35,920 bases of DNA from Anabaena subtropica FACHB-260 (GCF_014697105.1 NZ_JACJRF010000052.1:1-35920); one strand, 5' to 3'; counted from the first letter of the stretch, positions 25,369 to 34,054 are shown. The notes: generated by a model not told the origin, from the letters alone. Numbers and translations: made by a program.

Positions 25369-27063
25369 CTACTTACCAGATTTGGCTTTACTTACTTGAT
25401 CGGATGCGATCGCATACCAAATTTGACCGAAAGTTTGTTGATTCAGTGTCCCACGCCGTTGACTAGGAAACAACTGATCAAATTTTTGATTTGTGTCTTT
25501 ATTTAATTCGCTAATTGTGTAATTTCCCAGTTGTCCAGAACGCGCTTGTCGTCTCCAATTTTCATAATCTCCTTGGGTATAGTTTCCCAGTTTTCGACGA
25601 GCTGCTGTACTGAGGTTGGCTTGTTCTATTTTATTCAAAAATTCTCCAGCAATAGCTTGCCATTCATCTCTTAAAGCCGCATCTTCTGGTTTAGATGTTA
25701 AGCTACGTCCTTTTAATTCTGGCTTTTGAGCATAAAATAAACTATCTGCTATCTGGATAAAAAATCTTTCAGGAATTTCTAACTGTTGACGACGGCTCAG
25801 AATTTCACTAATACTCGCTTTGTTGTTGTCGCCGACTGGTTGAGCCAGAGGATTAGGTAATGATGGTAATTCCGGTAAACCAATTGATGGCAGAGTAATC
25901 GAAGATACACCTTGAACAACGGAATTTACTAAAGCCCAAGTACCTGCACCGATTAAGACGACTAAAGCTGTTCCTCCGAAACTGACAGCAAAAGGACGCA
26001 ACCAGACAGGTAAAGGTAACTTTTTGCTAACCGCTTGAGTTCTACTGTGTAGTTTACTGGCAAGAACCGTCATCTTACGCCCAGGAGCTACTACCATTGT
26101 TTTAATCTTGGTAAGATGGGTAGATGGGGGCTTAGTAATAGCTAAGGGTGAGGGTAAATCTTGGAGAATTTGAGCAGCACTTTGGTAGCGATCGCTTGGT
26201 TTATAAGCCAGCATCTTTTTTAACACTGTTTCTAATTGAACACTGACCTTAATTTCCTTCCCCCAGCGCCAAACTCCCTGATAACTGTCGTATAATTTTT
26301 GCGGCTCCTTACCTGTGAGCAATACTAGAGCCGTTACCGCCAAAGAATATAAATCACTATTTATAAAAACTTTTCCCTGCCGTAATTGTTCTTCTGGCGC
26401 GTAACCTTTTTTACCTAACAAAGTGTTATTACCAGCTAACTTAGTAAACCATAAACCCTGAGACGCTGGTAATTGTTTTACACCGCCAAAATCAATGAGT
26501 ACGGGAAAATTATCAGAACGTCGCAAAATCACATTATCAGGAGAAATATCACGATGAACGGTATTTTGAGAGTGAATATAAGATAAAACAGGTAAAATTT
26601 GTTGCAGTAGGGTGATAACTTCCTCTTCAGTAAAAGTTTTCCCCTGACTTTGACGTTGTTCTAAAAGTTGAAAACAATTGTCACCCTCTACATAATCTTG
26701 GACTAGAAAGAAGAAATCCTTAGTACCGATTTTTGCCTGTAGGGAACCATGAAAACGGGGAATTTGGGAATGCTGGAGTTTTTTGAGGACATTCGCTTCT
26801 CGCTCAAACAACTCCTTAGCTTTTTTTAAATCCTCTTTTTCTTCTACTTGGGGTGCAAATTCCTTCAGCACGCAAGTTTGATCAGACTTTTTGATATCCT
26901 CAACTAAATAAGTGCGTCCAAACCCACCCTGTCCTAACTGACGTATGATTCGATAGCGATTATCTACAATTTGCCTCACACCTAGCGGTAAAGGCTCACC
27001 GCAGTGGATACAAAAACGATTATCGCTATGATTTGTGTGTTGCTTACTGCAATGAACTTGCAT
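25369..27063 (-). CDS. Membrane Ser/Thr protein kinase, paralogue of the downstream kinase
   Basis: A 564-residue Hanks-type kinase. It opens with a Cys/His ribbon (C5, H9, C18, C21). The kinase domain (about 36-305) shows GQGGFGRTY (44-52), Lys67 in VLKEF, HRDISPDN (170-177) and DFGG (191-194). A basic linker leads to one transmembrane helix (about 357-381). The C-terminal segment from about 415 (SEILSRRQQLEIPERFFIQI) to 560 matches the shared domain of the neighbour: RRQQL, SLRG/ELKGRSL, the EDxxLRxEW motif, and the FGQIWYAIASDQ/GQVWQAFVSDKL motif. It lacks the PPC domain and repeat tail. The spacer to the next kinase contains heptamer repeats; the pair may be an operon. Confidence 0.93.
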   Translation of the reverse strand: MQVHCSKQHTNHSDNRFCIHCGEPLPLGVRQIVDNRYRIIRQLGQGGFGRTYLVEDIKKSDQTCVLKEFAPQVEEKEDLKKAKELFEREANVLKKLQHSQIPRFHGSLQAKIGTKDFFFLVQDYVEGDNCFQLLEQRQSQGKTFTEEEVITLLQQILPVLSYIHSQNTVHRDISPDNVILRRSDNFPVLIDFGGVKQLPASQGLWFTKLAGNNTLLGKKGYAPEEQLRQGKVFINSDLYSLAVTALVLLTGKEPQKLYDSYQGVWRWGKEIKVSVQLETVLKKMLAYKPSDRYQSAAQILQDLPSPLAITKPPSTHLTKIKTMVVAPGRKMTVLASKLHSRTQAVSKKLPLPVWLRPFAVSFGGTALVVLIGAGTWALVNSVVQGVSSITLPSIGLPELPSLPNPLAQPVGDNNKASISEILSRRQQLEIPERFFIQIADSLFYAQKPELKGRSLTSKPEDAALRDEWQAIAGEFLNKIEQANLSTAARRKLGNYTQGDYENWRRQARSGQLGNYTISELNKDTNQKFDQLFPSQRRGTLNQQTFGQIWYAIASDQVSKAKSGK

Positions 27064-27154
27064 GGTGCTGAAGGATAGATGAGGTTTTTCTAAATTACTA
27101 CAACAAATGTAGTTTCATTTACGAATATTCTCTAAAGAAGGGGAAGGAATCATT

Positions 27155-27184
27155 GAATTTTGAATTCCGCTTTGCGGTACTAGG
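27155..27184. repeat. Small dispersed repeat upstream of the ligase gene
   Basis: The AT-rich GAATTTTGAATT tract is followed by a CCGCTTTGCGG hairpin just before the start codon at 27191. It falls over the region where the ribosome-binding site would be (AGGT at about 27182). Confidence 0.45.
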
Positions 27185-27190
27185 TGCATT

Positions 27191-28702
27191 ATGAATCAGA
27201 AATCACGAGAGACGGAAGTAATTAAGGCTTGGGAGGATTTTGTTTCTACTCCCTTAGAATCTTTCATAGAAAGGCATCACAACAAGTCTGATGAATCAAT
27301 AGTTTTGAGCTTATTTCATGATGTGGCTGCTAATGTACCTGCGTATCAGGCTTTTTTAGGAGAAAGAGAAATTGATGCGAGTTCTATTCAAACTTTAGAA
27401 GATTTTCGGACATTGCCTGCGATCGCTAAAGATAATTATATTTCCCGTTATCCTCTAACCGATTTGTGCCGCTTCGGCAAGTTGTCAGGTTGCGATATGA
27501 TAGCGGCTTCCTCTGGTTCCACAGGTAAACCCACATTTTGGCCTCGTTTCTTCACCGATGAACTGCAAATCGCCACACGCTTTGAGCAGATTTTTCACGA
27601 TAGTTTTGCTGCTGATACCCGACGTACCCTAGCCGTGATTTGTTTCACGCTGGGAACTTGGGTAGGTGGTATGTTTACTACTAATTGCTGTCGCTATCTT
27701 GCCAGTAAAGGCTACCTGATCACAGTCATTACACCCGGTAACAATAAAGAAGAAATTTTCCGAGTAGTACAAGAACTCGGCGGAAATTTTGAGCAAGTAG
27801 TGCTGTTAGGATATCCACCATTCCTGAAAGATGTGATTGATACAGGTATTGCTCGTGGTGTGGAGTGGCAACGCTATCAAATTAAACTGGTGATGGCGGG
27901 AGAAGTATTTAGTGAGGAATGGCGTAGTTTAGTTGGGGAAAGAGTGGGTTCGCAAAATCCCTGTTATGACTCAGCATCACTTTACGGTACAGCCGATGCA
28001 GGTGTGTTGGGTAATGAAACACCCTTGAGTATTTGCATTCGCCGTTTTTTAGCAGAAAATCCCGAAGTAGCCAAAGCTTTATTTGGCGAATCTCGCTTAC
28101 CTACACTAGTACAGTATGACCCAGTTAATCGCTTTTTTGAAGTGCAAGATGGGCAACTGTTGTTTTCTGGTAACAACGGTATTCCCCTAATACGCTACAA
28201 CATCTTAGACACTGGGGGAATCATCAGTTATGATGCTATGCTGCAATTCCTAGCAAACTGGGGATTTAACCCCCTAGAAACTCTTGCTTCTCCTGACTCT
28301 CCCAGAGGAATTAATCAACTACCATTCGTCTACGTCTTCGGACGCTCTAACTTTACAGTCTCCTATTTTGGAGCCAATATTTACCCCGAAAACGTCACAG
28401 TGGGATTAGAACAACCAGTCATTCAAGAATGGGTGACGGGTAAATTTGTCTTGCAGGTAAAAGAAGATGCGGACAAAAACCGCTTTTTATCTGTAGTTGT
28501 AGAATTAGCACCAGGAGTAGAAAACAGCGAAGACAAACGTCAAGCCATTGCTACCTCAATCCTCACGCAACTTTTGCGCCTAAATAGCGAATTTGCCAAC
28601 TATGTACCCCCAGAATACCAAATACCACAGATAGCCTTAGCGCCAATGGGCGATCGCGAATATTTCCCCATCGGCGTAAAACATCGTTACACACGCCAAT
28701 AA
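27191..28702 (+). CDS. Orphan adenylate-forming enzyme, phenylacetate-CoA ligase-like
   Basis: A 503-residue member of the AMP-binding superfamily closest in motif to phenylacetate-CoA ligase/CapK proteins. It has the P-loop ASSGSTGKPTFWPR (106-119), the SLYGTADAGVLGNE segment (263-276) matching the aromatic A5 loop, and LIRYNILDTGG (333-343) containing the A7 Asp. The C-terminal subdomain with a late Lys is less evident, but it ends with GDREYFPIGVKHRYTRQ. It should activate a carboxylic acid as an acyl-adenylate, possibly then forming a CoA or other thioester. No carrier protein, thioesterase or condensing enzyme gene is adjacent. It is divergent from the kinases and convergent with moeA, with only 18 bases between stops. 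Substrate unknown. Confidence 0.85.
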   Translation: MNQKSRETEVIKAWEDFVSTPLESFIERHHNKSDESIVLSLFHDVAANVPAYQAFLGEREIDASSIQTLEDFRTLPAIAKDNYISRYPLTDLCRFGKLSGCDMIAASSGSTGKPTFWPRFFTDELQIATRFEQIFHDSFAADTRRTLAVICFTLGTWVGGMFTTNCCRYLASKGYLITVITPGNNKEEIFRVVQELGGNFEQVVLLGYPPFLKDVIDTGIARGVEWQRYQIKLVMAGEVFSEEWRSLVGERVGSQNPCYDSASLYGTADAGVLGNETPLSICIRRFLAENPEVAKALFGESRLPTLVQYDPVNRFFEVQDGQLLFSGNNGIPLIRYNILDTGGIISYDAMLQFLANWGFNPLETLASPDSPRGINQLPFVYVFGRSNFTVSYFGANIYPENVTVGLEQPVIQEWVTGKFVLQVKEDADKNRFLSVVVELAPGVENSEDKRQAIATSILTQLLRLNSEFANYVPPEYQIPQIALAPMGDREYFPIGVKHRYTRQ

Positions 28703-28720
28703 TACAAACCTCTGTCTTAT

Positions 28721-30007
28721 CTACACTAATAGGTGTAAAACCAATACATCTTCCCCTGCGGAAATTAATGTTTTACCTACTGGCAGCACAGCCAAAGCAT
28801 TGGTTTGAGCTAGATTAATTAAATTACCGGAACTATGACTTCCACCAGCTTTGTGAAATTCGTACAGTCCATCAATTAAATGTAAGCTTCCCCAAATATA
28901 AGTTTCCCGTTTACCGTCTGATCGCAGCTCATCATGCGATCGCACTTTCAAAAACACTGGTTCCCAACCCGCCGCCAACCCCCCTAGTTTCTTAATTACT
29001 GGTTGCACAAATCGCCAAAATGTCACCAAAACCGCCGCCGGGTTTCCTGGTAAACCGAAATATATGGGGGAGTGGGGAGTAGGGAAGGTAGCGACGGTTA
29101 GGGGTTTTCCTGGGCGCATTTCCACAGAGCGGATGTGAATTGTCGCACCTAAGGAAGCGAGAATTTTGTCAACGTAGTCATAATCACCGACGGAAACGCC
29201 ACCAGAAGAAATGACTATATCGGCGTGGGCGATGGGCTGCGCCCCACCGTAGGCGATGGCGTTCCGCCCAGCGTAGCTGATCGCTTTGGTGATGGTTTCT
29301 TCAAGGGCTACTGGGTTATCATTGACAATGCCTAATAATATCGGTTCTACCCCAATTTGACGCAGCAAAGCGGCTAAAGCATACTGATTAGAATCAACAA
29401 TTTGTCCTGGTTGTAGGGCTTGATCTAGTGTTACTAATTCATCACCTGTAGAAAAAATTGCTACACGAACGCGACGGTAAACTCTGACTTGAGAACATTG
29501 AGATGCTGCTAATACAGCAATTTCCGCCCCATTTAATTTAATCCCTGCTGGTAATAATTGTGTCCCAGCTTGGTAATAAGATGCTTTACGCCTGACAAAT
29601 TCCCCTGGTTGTGGTGTAGTCAAAACAAACACGCGGTTATCCTCTTGGCGTGTCTTCTCTTGCATAACTACAGTATCCGCACCACTAGGAATTACTGCGC
29701 CTGTAAAGATACGTGCGGCTTGTCCAGGTTGCAACGTAGATTTGGGTTGATAACCTGCGGGAATTTCGGCAATAATTTCTAAATTAACTGGCTGTTCGGC
29801 GCTAGAGTTCTGCACATCTTCGTAACGTACCGCGTAGCCATCCATCGCCGAATTATCCCAATGGGGAAAATCTAGGGGACTATTTACAGGGGTGGCGAGA
29901 ATACGTCCATTTGCAGTCCACAAATCGACAACTTCTGTGTCTTGTTGACTATTCAAGTTTGGCACTAAATTGAAAATAATATTGGCTGCATCCCTGATTG
30001 ATGACAT
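28721..30007 (-). CDS. moeA: Molybdopterin molybdotransferase
   Basis: A 428-residue MoeA that inserts molybdate into adenylylated molybdopterin, giving molybdenum cofactor for enzymes such as nitrate reductase. Conserved motifs: DNSAMDGYAV (51-60), FTGAVIPSGADTVVMQE (101-117), FSTGDEL (185-191), ISSGGVSVGDYD (266-277), MRPGKPL (297-303), and GLPGNPAAVLV (318-328). All catalytic segments look intact. Between the helix and ADIVISSGG, residues about 243-260 form an unusual insertion encoded by a small dispersed repeat. A heptamer tract also lies in the codons near 305-316. The ATG at 30007 directly follows a HIP1 site (GCGATCGCC) and has no Shine-Dalgarno sequence. Confidence 0.96.
   Translation of the reverse strand: MSSIRDAANIIFNLVPNLNSQQDTEVVDLWTANGRILATPVNSPLDFPHWDNSAMDGYAVRYEDVQNSSAEQPVNLEIIAEIPAGYQPKSTLQPGQAARIFTGAVIPSGADTVVMQEKTRQEDNRVFVLTTPQPGEFVRRKASYYQAGTQLLPAGIKLNGAEIAVLAASQCSQVRVYRRVRVAIFSTGDELVTLDQALQPGQIVDSNQYALAALLRQIGVEPILLGIVNDNPVALEETITKAISYAGRNAIAYGGAQPIAHADIVISSGGVSVGDYDYVDKILASLGATIHIRSVEMRPGKPLTVATFPTPHSPIYFGLPGNPAAVLVTFWRFVQPVIKKLGGLAAGWEPVFLKVRSHDELRSDGKRETYIWGSLHLIDGLYEFHKAGGSHSSGNLINLAQTNALAVLPVGKTLISAGEDVLVLHLLV
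29066..29087. repeat. Heptamer-type repeat (GGGGAGT) inside moeA
   Basis: GGGGGAGTGGGGAGTAGGGA lies in frame and encodes part of the FPTPHSPIYFG segment just before the conserved GLPGNPAA motif. Confidence 0.6.
29229..29284. repeat. Small dispersed repeat inserted in frame in moeA
   Basis: The GC-rich stretch reading GCGATGGGCTGCGCCCCACC and continuing AGGCGATGGCGTTCCGCCC and AGCGTAGCTGATCGC has the composition and GCGTAGC/GGGCGTTCC style of the Nostoc-type palindromic repeats. It adds about 17 residues (YAGRNAIAYGGAQPI) to a MoeA segment that is normally short. Confidence 0.75.
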
Positions 30008-30055
30008 GGCGATCGCCCCAGATAAGTTTACAAGTTCTTTTCTCTCACTCCCTAT

Positions 30056-30412
30056 TTAAACAGTTAGCAGGAAAACAATTAGGACAAGACTTAAAGCAAA
30101 AGCGAATATGAGTGCATATTCAAAACGACGACTGAAAAAGCCGACAACAGCAATTAAGGCAACAAATAGAATAGTAATGCCAATATACTGTTCACGTTGC
30201 CAACCCTTAGCAATTAGCGGATCTTGTAGTGTTGTATCAAATGGCGTTTCAGCCACCGGAGGCGTTGAGGAAGCCTCTGTCTCCGACAAGCTGCGCGTAG
30301 CTTGCTTATTCGTAGGAGTACGCGGAGTGTCCCGCAGATAACGTAGAGATGATCTCCAGTTGTTCGGAAGCGATCGCCTGGGTACAGACAACTTTTCTTG
30401 GCGTAAATTCAT
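30056..30412 (-). CDS. Small two-helix membrane protein of unknown function (118 aa)
   Basis: The N-terminal 35 residues are basic (MNLRQEKLSVPRRSLPNNWR). Residues about 36-58 (NKQATRSLSETEASSTPPVA) are encoded by a dispersed repeat. The C-terminal half has two hydrophobic helices, YIGITILFVALIAVVGFF and YALIFAFALSLVLIVFLLTV, separated by SRRFE. It likely sits in the cytoplasmic or thylakoid membrane with its N-terminus inside. There is no recognised family. It lies 48 bases upstream of moeA on the same strand, and may be cotranscribed with it. Confidence 0.7.
   Translation of the reverse strand: MNLRQEKLSVPRRSLPNNWRSSLRYLRDTPRTPTNKQATRSLSETEASSTPPVAETPFDTTLQDPLIAKGWQREQYIGITILFVALIAVVGFFSRRFEYALIFAFALSLVLIVFLLTV
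30252..30306. repeat. Small dispersed repeat inside the 118-residue gene
   Basis: The stretch beginning GCCACCGGAGGCGTTGAGGA and ending GCTGCGCGTAGCTTGCT holds a hairpin CAAGCT/AGCTTG (30287-30292, 30299-30304). It is in frame and translated as a Ser/Thr/Ala-rich segment. Confidence 0.65.
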
Positions 30413-30896
30413 ATATATGTGGTTCTAATTTCTATCTCAGCTTCACTACCAGAAACTTTACTACTTTTGAGAGAAATAATGATTATCCCATTAGAAAGAA
30501 GTAAATATTCTTCTAACTCTATAGAGTGAATTAAATAGCATAAATATATTCATTGGGACGAAAGTTTTCTAAGTATTTGTCTGGAAAAATTACATATTCA
30601 ATAGCCACTATTTATAGCATTTTCTAAAAAGTTTTGCGCCGGGACACCAGGACGCACAATGTCACTTGTTTTAAACCAAGTAACCCTTTCAATGCACTGG
30701 CTCAACTTTTCAATTTGTCCATCTTCTTCTATCGGCGATTAATGTTTTTTTTTGCTTTAAATAACTAAGTTAGGAATCGCTATATAAGGCTTTTTTTTAA
30801 CAATCAGTACCTCAAAAATCAATTGTATTTATCAATAAAAGACATCTGCTTTTGATTAACATAATTTTCTTTGTATTTTTAATTAGGAAAATAACT
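30413..30896. other. AT-rich leader region upstream of transketolase
   Basis: About 480 bases between divergent genes, with several runs of T and A (for example 30745-30753 and 30789-30797). The transketolase frame is open back to 30852 but that segment encodes a hydrophobic non-family sequence. No gene or RNA is identified. Confidence 0.5.
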
Positions 30897-32789
30897 ATGA
30901 CTACACCAGAACAACTACACCAATGGCATGAACTAGCACAACAATTGCGAATAGATAGTATTCGCGCCACAACCGTTGCTGGTTCAGGTCATCCAACTTC
31001 TTCTATGTCTCCTGCCGATTTAATGGCGGTTTTATTAACTAATTATCTTCAATACGATTTTGACAATCCACATAGCCCAAATAACGATCGCTTCATTCTT
31101 TCGAAAGGACACGCCGCACCTTTGCTTTACGCTATGTATAAAGCGGCTGGGGTAATCACCGATGAAGAATTAATGTCATTGCGGCAAATGGGAAGCCGTC
31201 TTGAAGGTCATCCCACACCAGTATTACCTTGGGTGGATGTAGCGACTGGTTCTTTAGGGCAAGGCTTACCCATCGGTGTAGGGTTAGCCTTAGCTGGTAA
31301 ATATTTAGACCAGTTACCTTATAACGTTTGGGTATTGTTAGGTGATAGCGAAACAGCTGAAGGTTCGGTGTGGGAAGCTTTCGATCATGCGGCACACTAT
31401 ACTCTAGACAATTTTATTGCCATTATCGATGTCAATCGCCTTGGTCAACGGGGTCAGACAGAATTAGGCTGGAATACCAAAGCCTATGCTAATCGTGCCA
31501 GGGCTTTTGGTTGGCAAGCAATAGAAATAGATGGTCACGATTTGACCGAGATTGACCAAGCCTTGAGTGCTGCTGTTACTATTAACGATCGCCCCACAGT
31601 CATTATTGCCCGTACCAAAAAAGGTAAGGGTGTCGCATCTTTAGAAGATTTGGGTGGTTGGCATGGTAAGGCATTAAAACCTGATGCTGAAAAACAAGCG
31701 ATCGCCGAATTAGGCGGTGAACGTCACATCACTATTCAAGTCAGCAAACCGGAGGCACAAAAGCAAGTCATATCAGCTAATCCCCAACCCTTGCAACTTC
31801 CCACTTACGAGAAAGGCGCAACAGTTGCCACTCGTCGCGCCTATGGTGATGCCCTGAAAGCGTTGGGAGCATCTCAACCTGATGTTGTTGTTCTGGATGC
31901 TGAGGTGAGTAATTCTACTTATGCTGAAGATTTTGCCGAAGCCTATCCAGAACGCTACTTTGAAATGTACATTGCCGAACAGCAGATGGTTGCAGCTGCC
32001 GTTGGCTTGCAAGTCCGCCAGTACAAACCCTTTGCTTCCACCTTCGCCGCCTTCTTAACTCGTGCCTACGACTTTGTGAGGATGGCAGCCGTCTCTCGCG
32101 CCAACATTAAATTAGTTGGTTCCCATGCTGGTATATCTATTGGTCAGGATGGCCCCTCACAAATGGCATTGGAAGACTTAGCAGCCTTTCGGGCAGTGTG
32201 GAATAGTACCGTACTTTACCCTTGTGATGCCAATCAGACAGCCAAACTAGTAGCCCAAATGAGCGATCGTCAGGGGATTGTTTACCTCCGTACCACCAGA
32301 GAAAATACACCCGTAATTTACGGCGCTGAAGAAGAGTTTTCCATCGGTGGCAGTAAAATTATCCGCAGTTCCGATCAAGACCAAGCCACTGTGATTGGTG
32401 CAGGTATAACCTTGCATGAAGCCCTCAAAGCTTACGAACGCCTCAAAAATGAAGACATTACAGTCCGCATCATCGATGCGTACTCTGTTAAACCCATTGA
32501 CATACAAACCTTACATCAAGCAGCCAATGATACAGAGGGCAATTTAGTAGTCGTTGAAGACCATTGGAATGAAGGTGGATTAGGTGCAGCTGTTTTGGAT
32601 GCCTTTGCAGGTATTGGCGATATTCCTAGCTACGATGGACCCCAACTACAACTAATTAAGTTAGCAGTACATAATATGCCAGGTTCTGGCACACCAGAAG
32701 AACTACTCCGTGCAGCCAACATTGACGCTGATGCCATTGTAGAAGCTGTGAAATCTCAAGTCAGACAACCTATTGCTACAAGGATATAA
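30897..32789 (+). CDS. tkt: Transketolase, animal-type motif pattern
   Basis: A 630-residue thiamine-diphosphate enzyme that moves two-carbon units between sugar phosphates in the pentose phosphate and Calvin cycles. The ATG at 30897 has AGGAAAATAACT before it; upstream ATG 30852 is rejected as it adds a hydrophobic leader. Motifs: AGSGHPTS with His32, DRFILSKGHAAPLLYAMY with His71, ATGSLGQGLP, GDSETAEGSVWEAF (149-162) with the thiamine motif ending at IIDVN180, catalytic Glu361 in YIAEQQMVAAAVG, FASTFAAFLTRAYDFVRMAA and GSHAGISIGQDGPSQMALED (408-427). The length and these blocks match the vertebrate TKT type rather than the roughly 670-residue bacterial Calvin-cycle enzyme. Here the thiamine motif is GDS rather than GDG. 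Presumably a second transketolase; the canonical gene is not in this window. Confidence 0.93.
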   Translation: MTTPEQLHQWHELAQQLRIDSIRATTVAGSGHPTSSMSPADLMAVLLTNYLQYDFDNPHSPNNDRFILSKGHAAPLLYAMYKAAGVITDEELMSLRQMGSRLEGHPTPVLPWVDVATGSLGQGLPIGVGLALAGKYLDQLPYNVWVLLGDSETAEGSVWEAFDHAAHYTLDNFIAIIDVNRLGQRGQTELGWNTKAYANRARAFGWQAIEIDGHDLTEIDQALSAAVTINDRPTVIIARTKKGKGVASLEDLGGWHGKALKPDAEKQAIAELGGERHITIQVSKPEAQKQVISANPQPLQLPTYEKGATVATRRAYGDALKALGASQPDVVVLDAEVSNSTYAEDFAEAYPERYFEMYIAEQQMVAAAVGLQVRQYKPFASTFAAFLTRAYDFVRMAAVSRANIKLVGSHAGISIGQDGPSQMALEDLAAFRAVWNSTVLYPCDANQTAKLVAQMSDRQGIVYLRTTRENTPVIYGAEEEFSIGGSKIIRSSDQDQATVIGAGITLHEALKAYERLKNEDITVRIIDAYSVKPIDIQTLHQAANDTEGNLVVVEDHWNEGGLGAAVLDAFAGIGDIPSYDGPQLQLIKLAVHNMPGSGTPEELLRAANIDADAIVEAVKSQVRQPIATRI

Positions 32790-32974
32790 GGTACTTTTAA
32801 AATCCTCACCCACAAGATGTTGGAGATTTTATCAGTAGCTATTAGTGCAGAAAAAATTGTAGGGCTGTAAATAAATCTCTCATCTGACTTCAGTCGCCAG
32901 CCAGAGGGAAACTAGACAAAACCTTTTTATGTTGGTAGATAGATTATTCTATTTTTCACAATTGGTAACAGTCT

Positions 32975-33823
32975 ATGCCTCTTTATAAACTGGAAGAATT
33001 TGATCCAAACTATCGAGAAACTTTTGGCGGTGATGATGTTAAGGCTTTAGAACTCTATACTCAAGGTGGAGTCAGAGTTGGAGCAGTTGCTGATGTGTTA
33101 GTTGATAATGAAGGACGTTTTCGTTATTTAGTAATTGACACCAATATAGATAGTTCCATTAGCAAAAAAATCTTACTACCAATAGGTTTATCTCGCATAA
33201 ACTACTCTGCAAAACGTGTTTATATTGACGGACTGAGCAAACAACAAGTAGAAAATTTACCGGAATATCACGACAATATAGCAGTTGATGAAGAATACGA
33301 AGAAAGAGTACGCGGTGTATTTCGTCCTCAAACTAGCAATTTAATTTATGACCGTCAGACATACAACTACCAGCAAGAACCAGCTTTATATAATTTGAAT
33401 GAACAATATCATCAAACCTTCAGACTTTACGAAGAGAGATTAATTGCTAACAAGCATCGTGTGAAAACGGGAGAGGTAGCAGTTGGTAAACACATTGAAA
33501 CAGAAACTGCACGGCTAACAGTACCTATTCAAAGGGAACGGGTAGTCATTGAAAGAGCCACACCAACATCGGCAGACACAATAGTAGATCCAAAAGAAGT
33601 TAAGTTTCAACAAGGGGAAGTAGCACGCATAGAACTGTACGAAGAAACCCCAGAGATTCGGAAAGAAGCTTTTGTCCGTGAAGAAGTACGAGTGAGAAAA
33701 GTAGTAGAGAGTGACACAGTTGAAGCTCAAGATGTAATTCGTCGAGAAGAGTTAGATATTGATACAGCAGGTGATTTACTTGTGAATGAAACTAATTTAG
33801 AAAAACATGAAAATGTTGGATGA
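32975..33823 (+). CDS. AvaK-like protein (PRC-barrel plus DUF2382)
   Basis: A 282-residue protein. Residues 1-100 are a PRC-barrel domain (MPLYKLEEFDPNYRETFGGD and VGAVADVLVDNEGRFRYLVI). A linker follows, then a DUF2382 (YsnF/AvaK) domain at about 148-265: RLYEERLIANKHRVKTGEVA and KHIETETARLTVPIQRERVV, with an internal second half KEAFVREEVRVRKVVESDTV. The architecture is that of AvaK, known as an akinete marker in Anabaena variabilis; related proteins are stress-induced. It is highly charged, with no signal peptide or membrane helix. There is no clear Shine-Dalgarno sequence. The gene ends before a strong terminator at 33874, so it forms its own transcript or ends one begun at tkt. Confidence 0.9.
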   Translation: MPLYKLEEFDPNYRETFGGDDVKALELYTQGGVRVGAVADVLVDNEGRFRYLVIDTNIDSSISKKILLPIGLSRINYSAKRVYIDGLSKQQVENLPEYHDNIAVDEEYEERVRGVFRPQTSNLIYDRQTYNYQQEPALYNLNEQYHQTFRLYEERLIANKHRVKTGEVAVGKHIETETARLTVPIQRERVVIERATPTSADTIVDPKEVKFQQGEVARIELYEETPEIRKEAFVREEVRVRKVVESDTVEAQDVIRREELDIDTAGDLLVNETNLEKHENVG

Positions 33824-33873
33824 GTTGATTAAAGATTTCATCTATTAGCTAGCTTGAAAAACAAATAAGGAAG

Positions 33874-33915
33874 GGTGTAGATAGGAAAATATTTGTTTCT
33901 ATTTGCACCTTTTTT
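33874..33915 (+). terminator. Rho-independent terminator after the first avaK-like gene
   Basis: GGTGTAGATAG (33874-33884) pairs with CTATTTGCACC (33899-33909) over 11 positions with two G-U pairs, followed directly by six T. Confidence 0.8.
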
Positions 33916-34054
33916 GAAAAAAAAGGATTGATTTAGTAATTCAAAAACATCTATTACTTTTGATTTTTATTTATAAACACACTTCATTCGCTAGAAAGAG
34001 GTAATTTTATCAATAAACCACTAACTTAGTGAATAAGAAATGTTTTATATATTT

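Noticed and set aside
28703-28720. Terminator between the converging ligase and moeA genes
   Set aside because: Only 18 bases separate the stops and no stem with a T-run is present.
30852-30896. Upstream ATG extension of transketolase
   Set aside because: It would add 15 hydrophobic residues unlike the family, and the ATG at 30897 has AGGA at a fitting distance.
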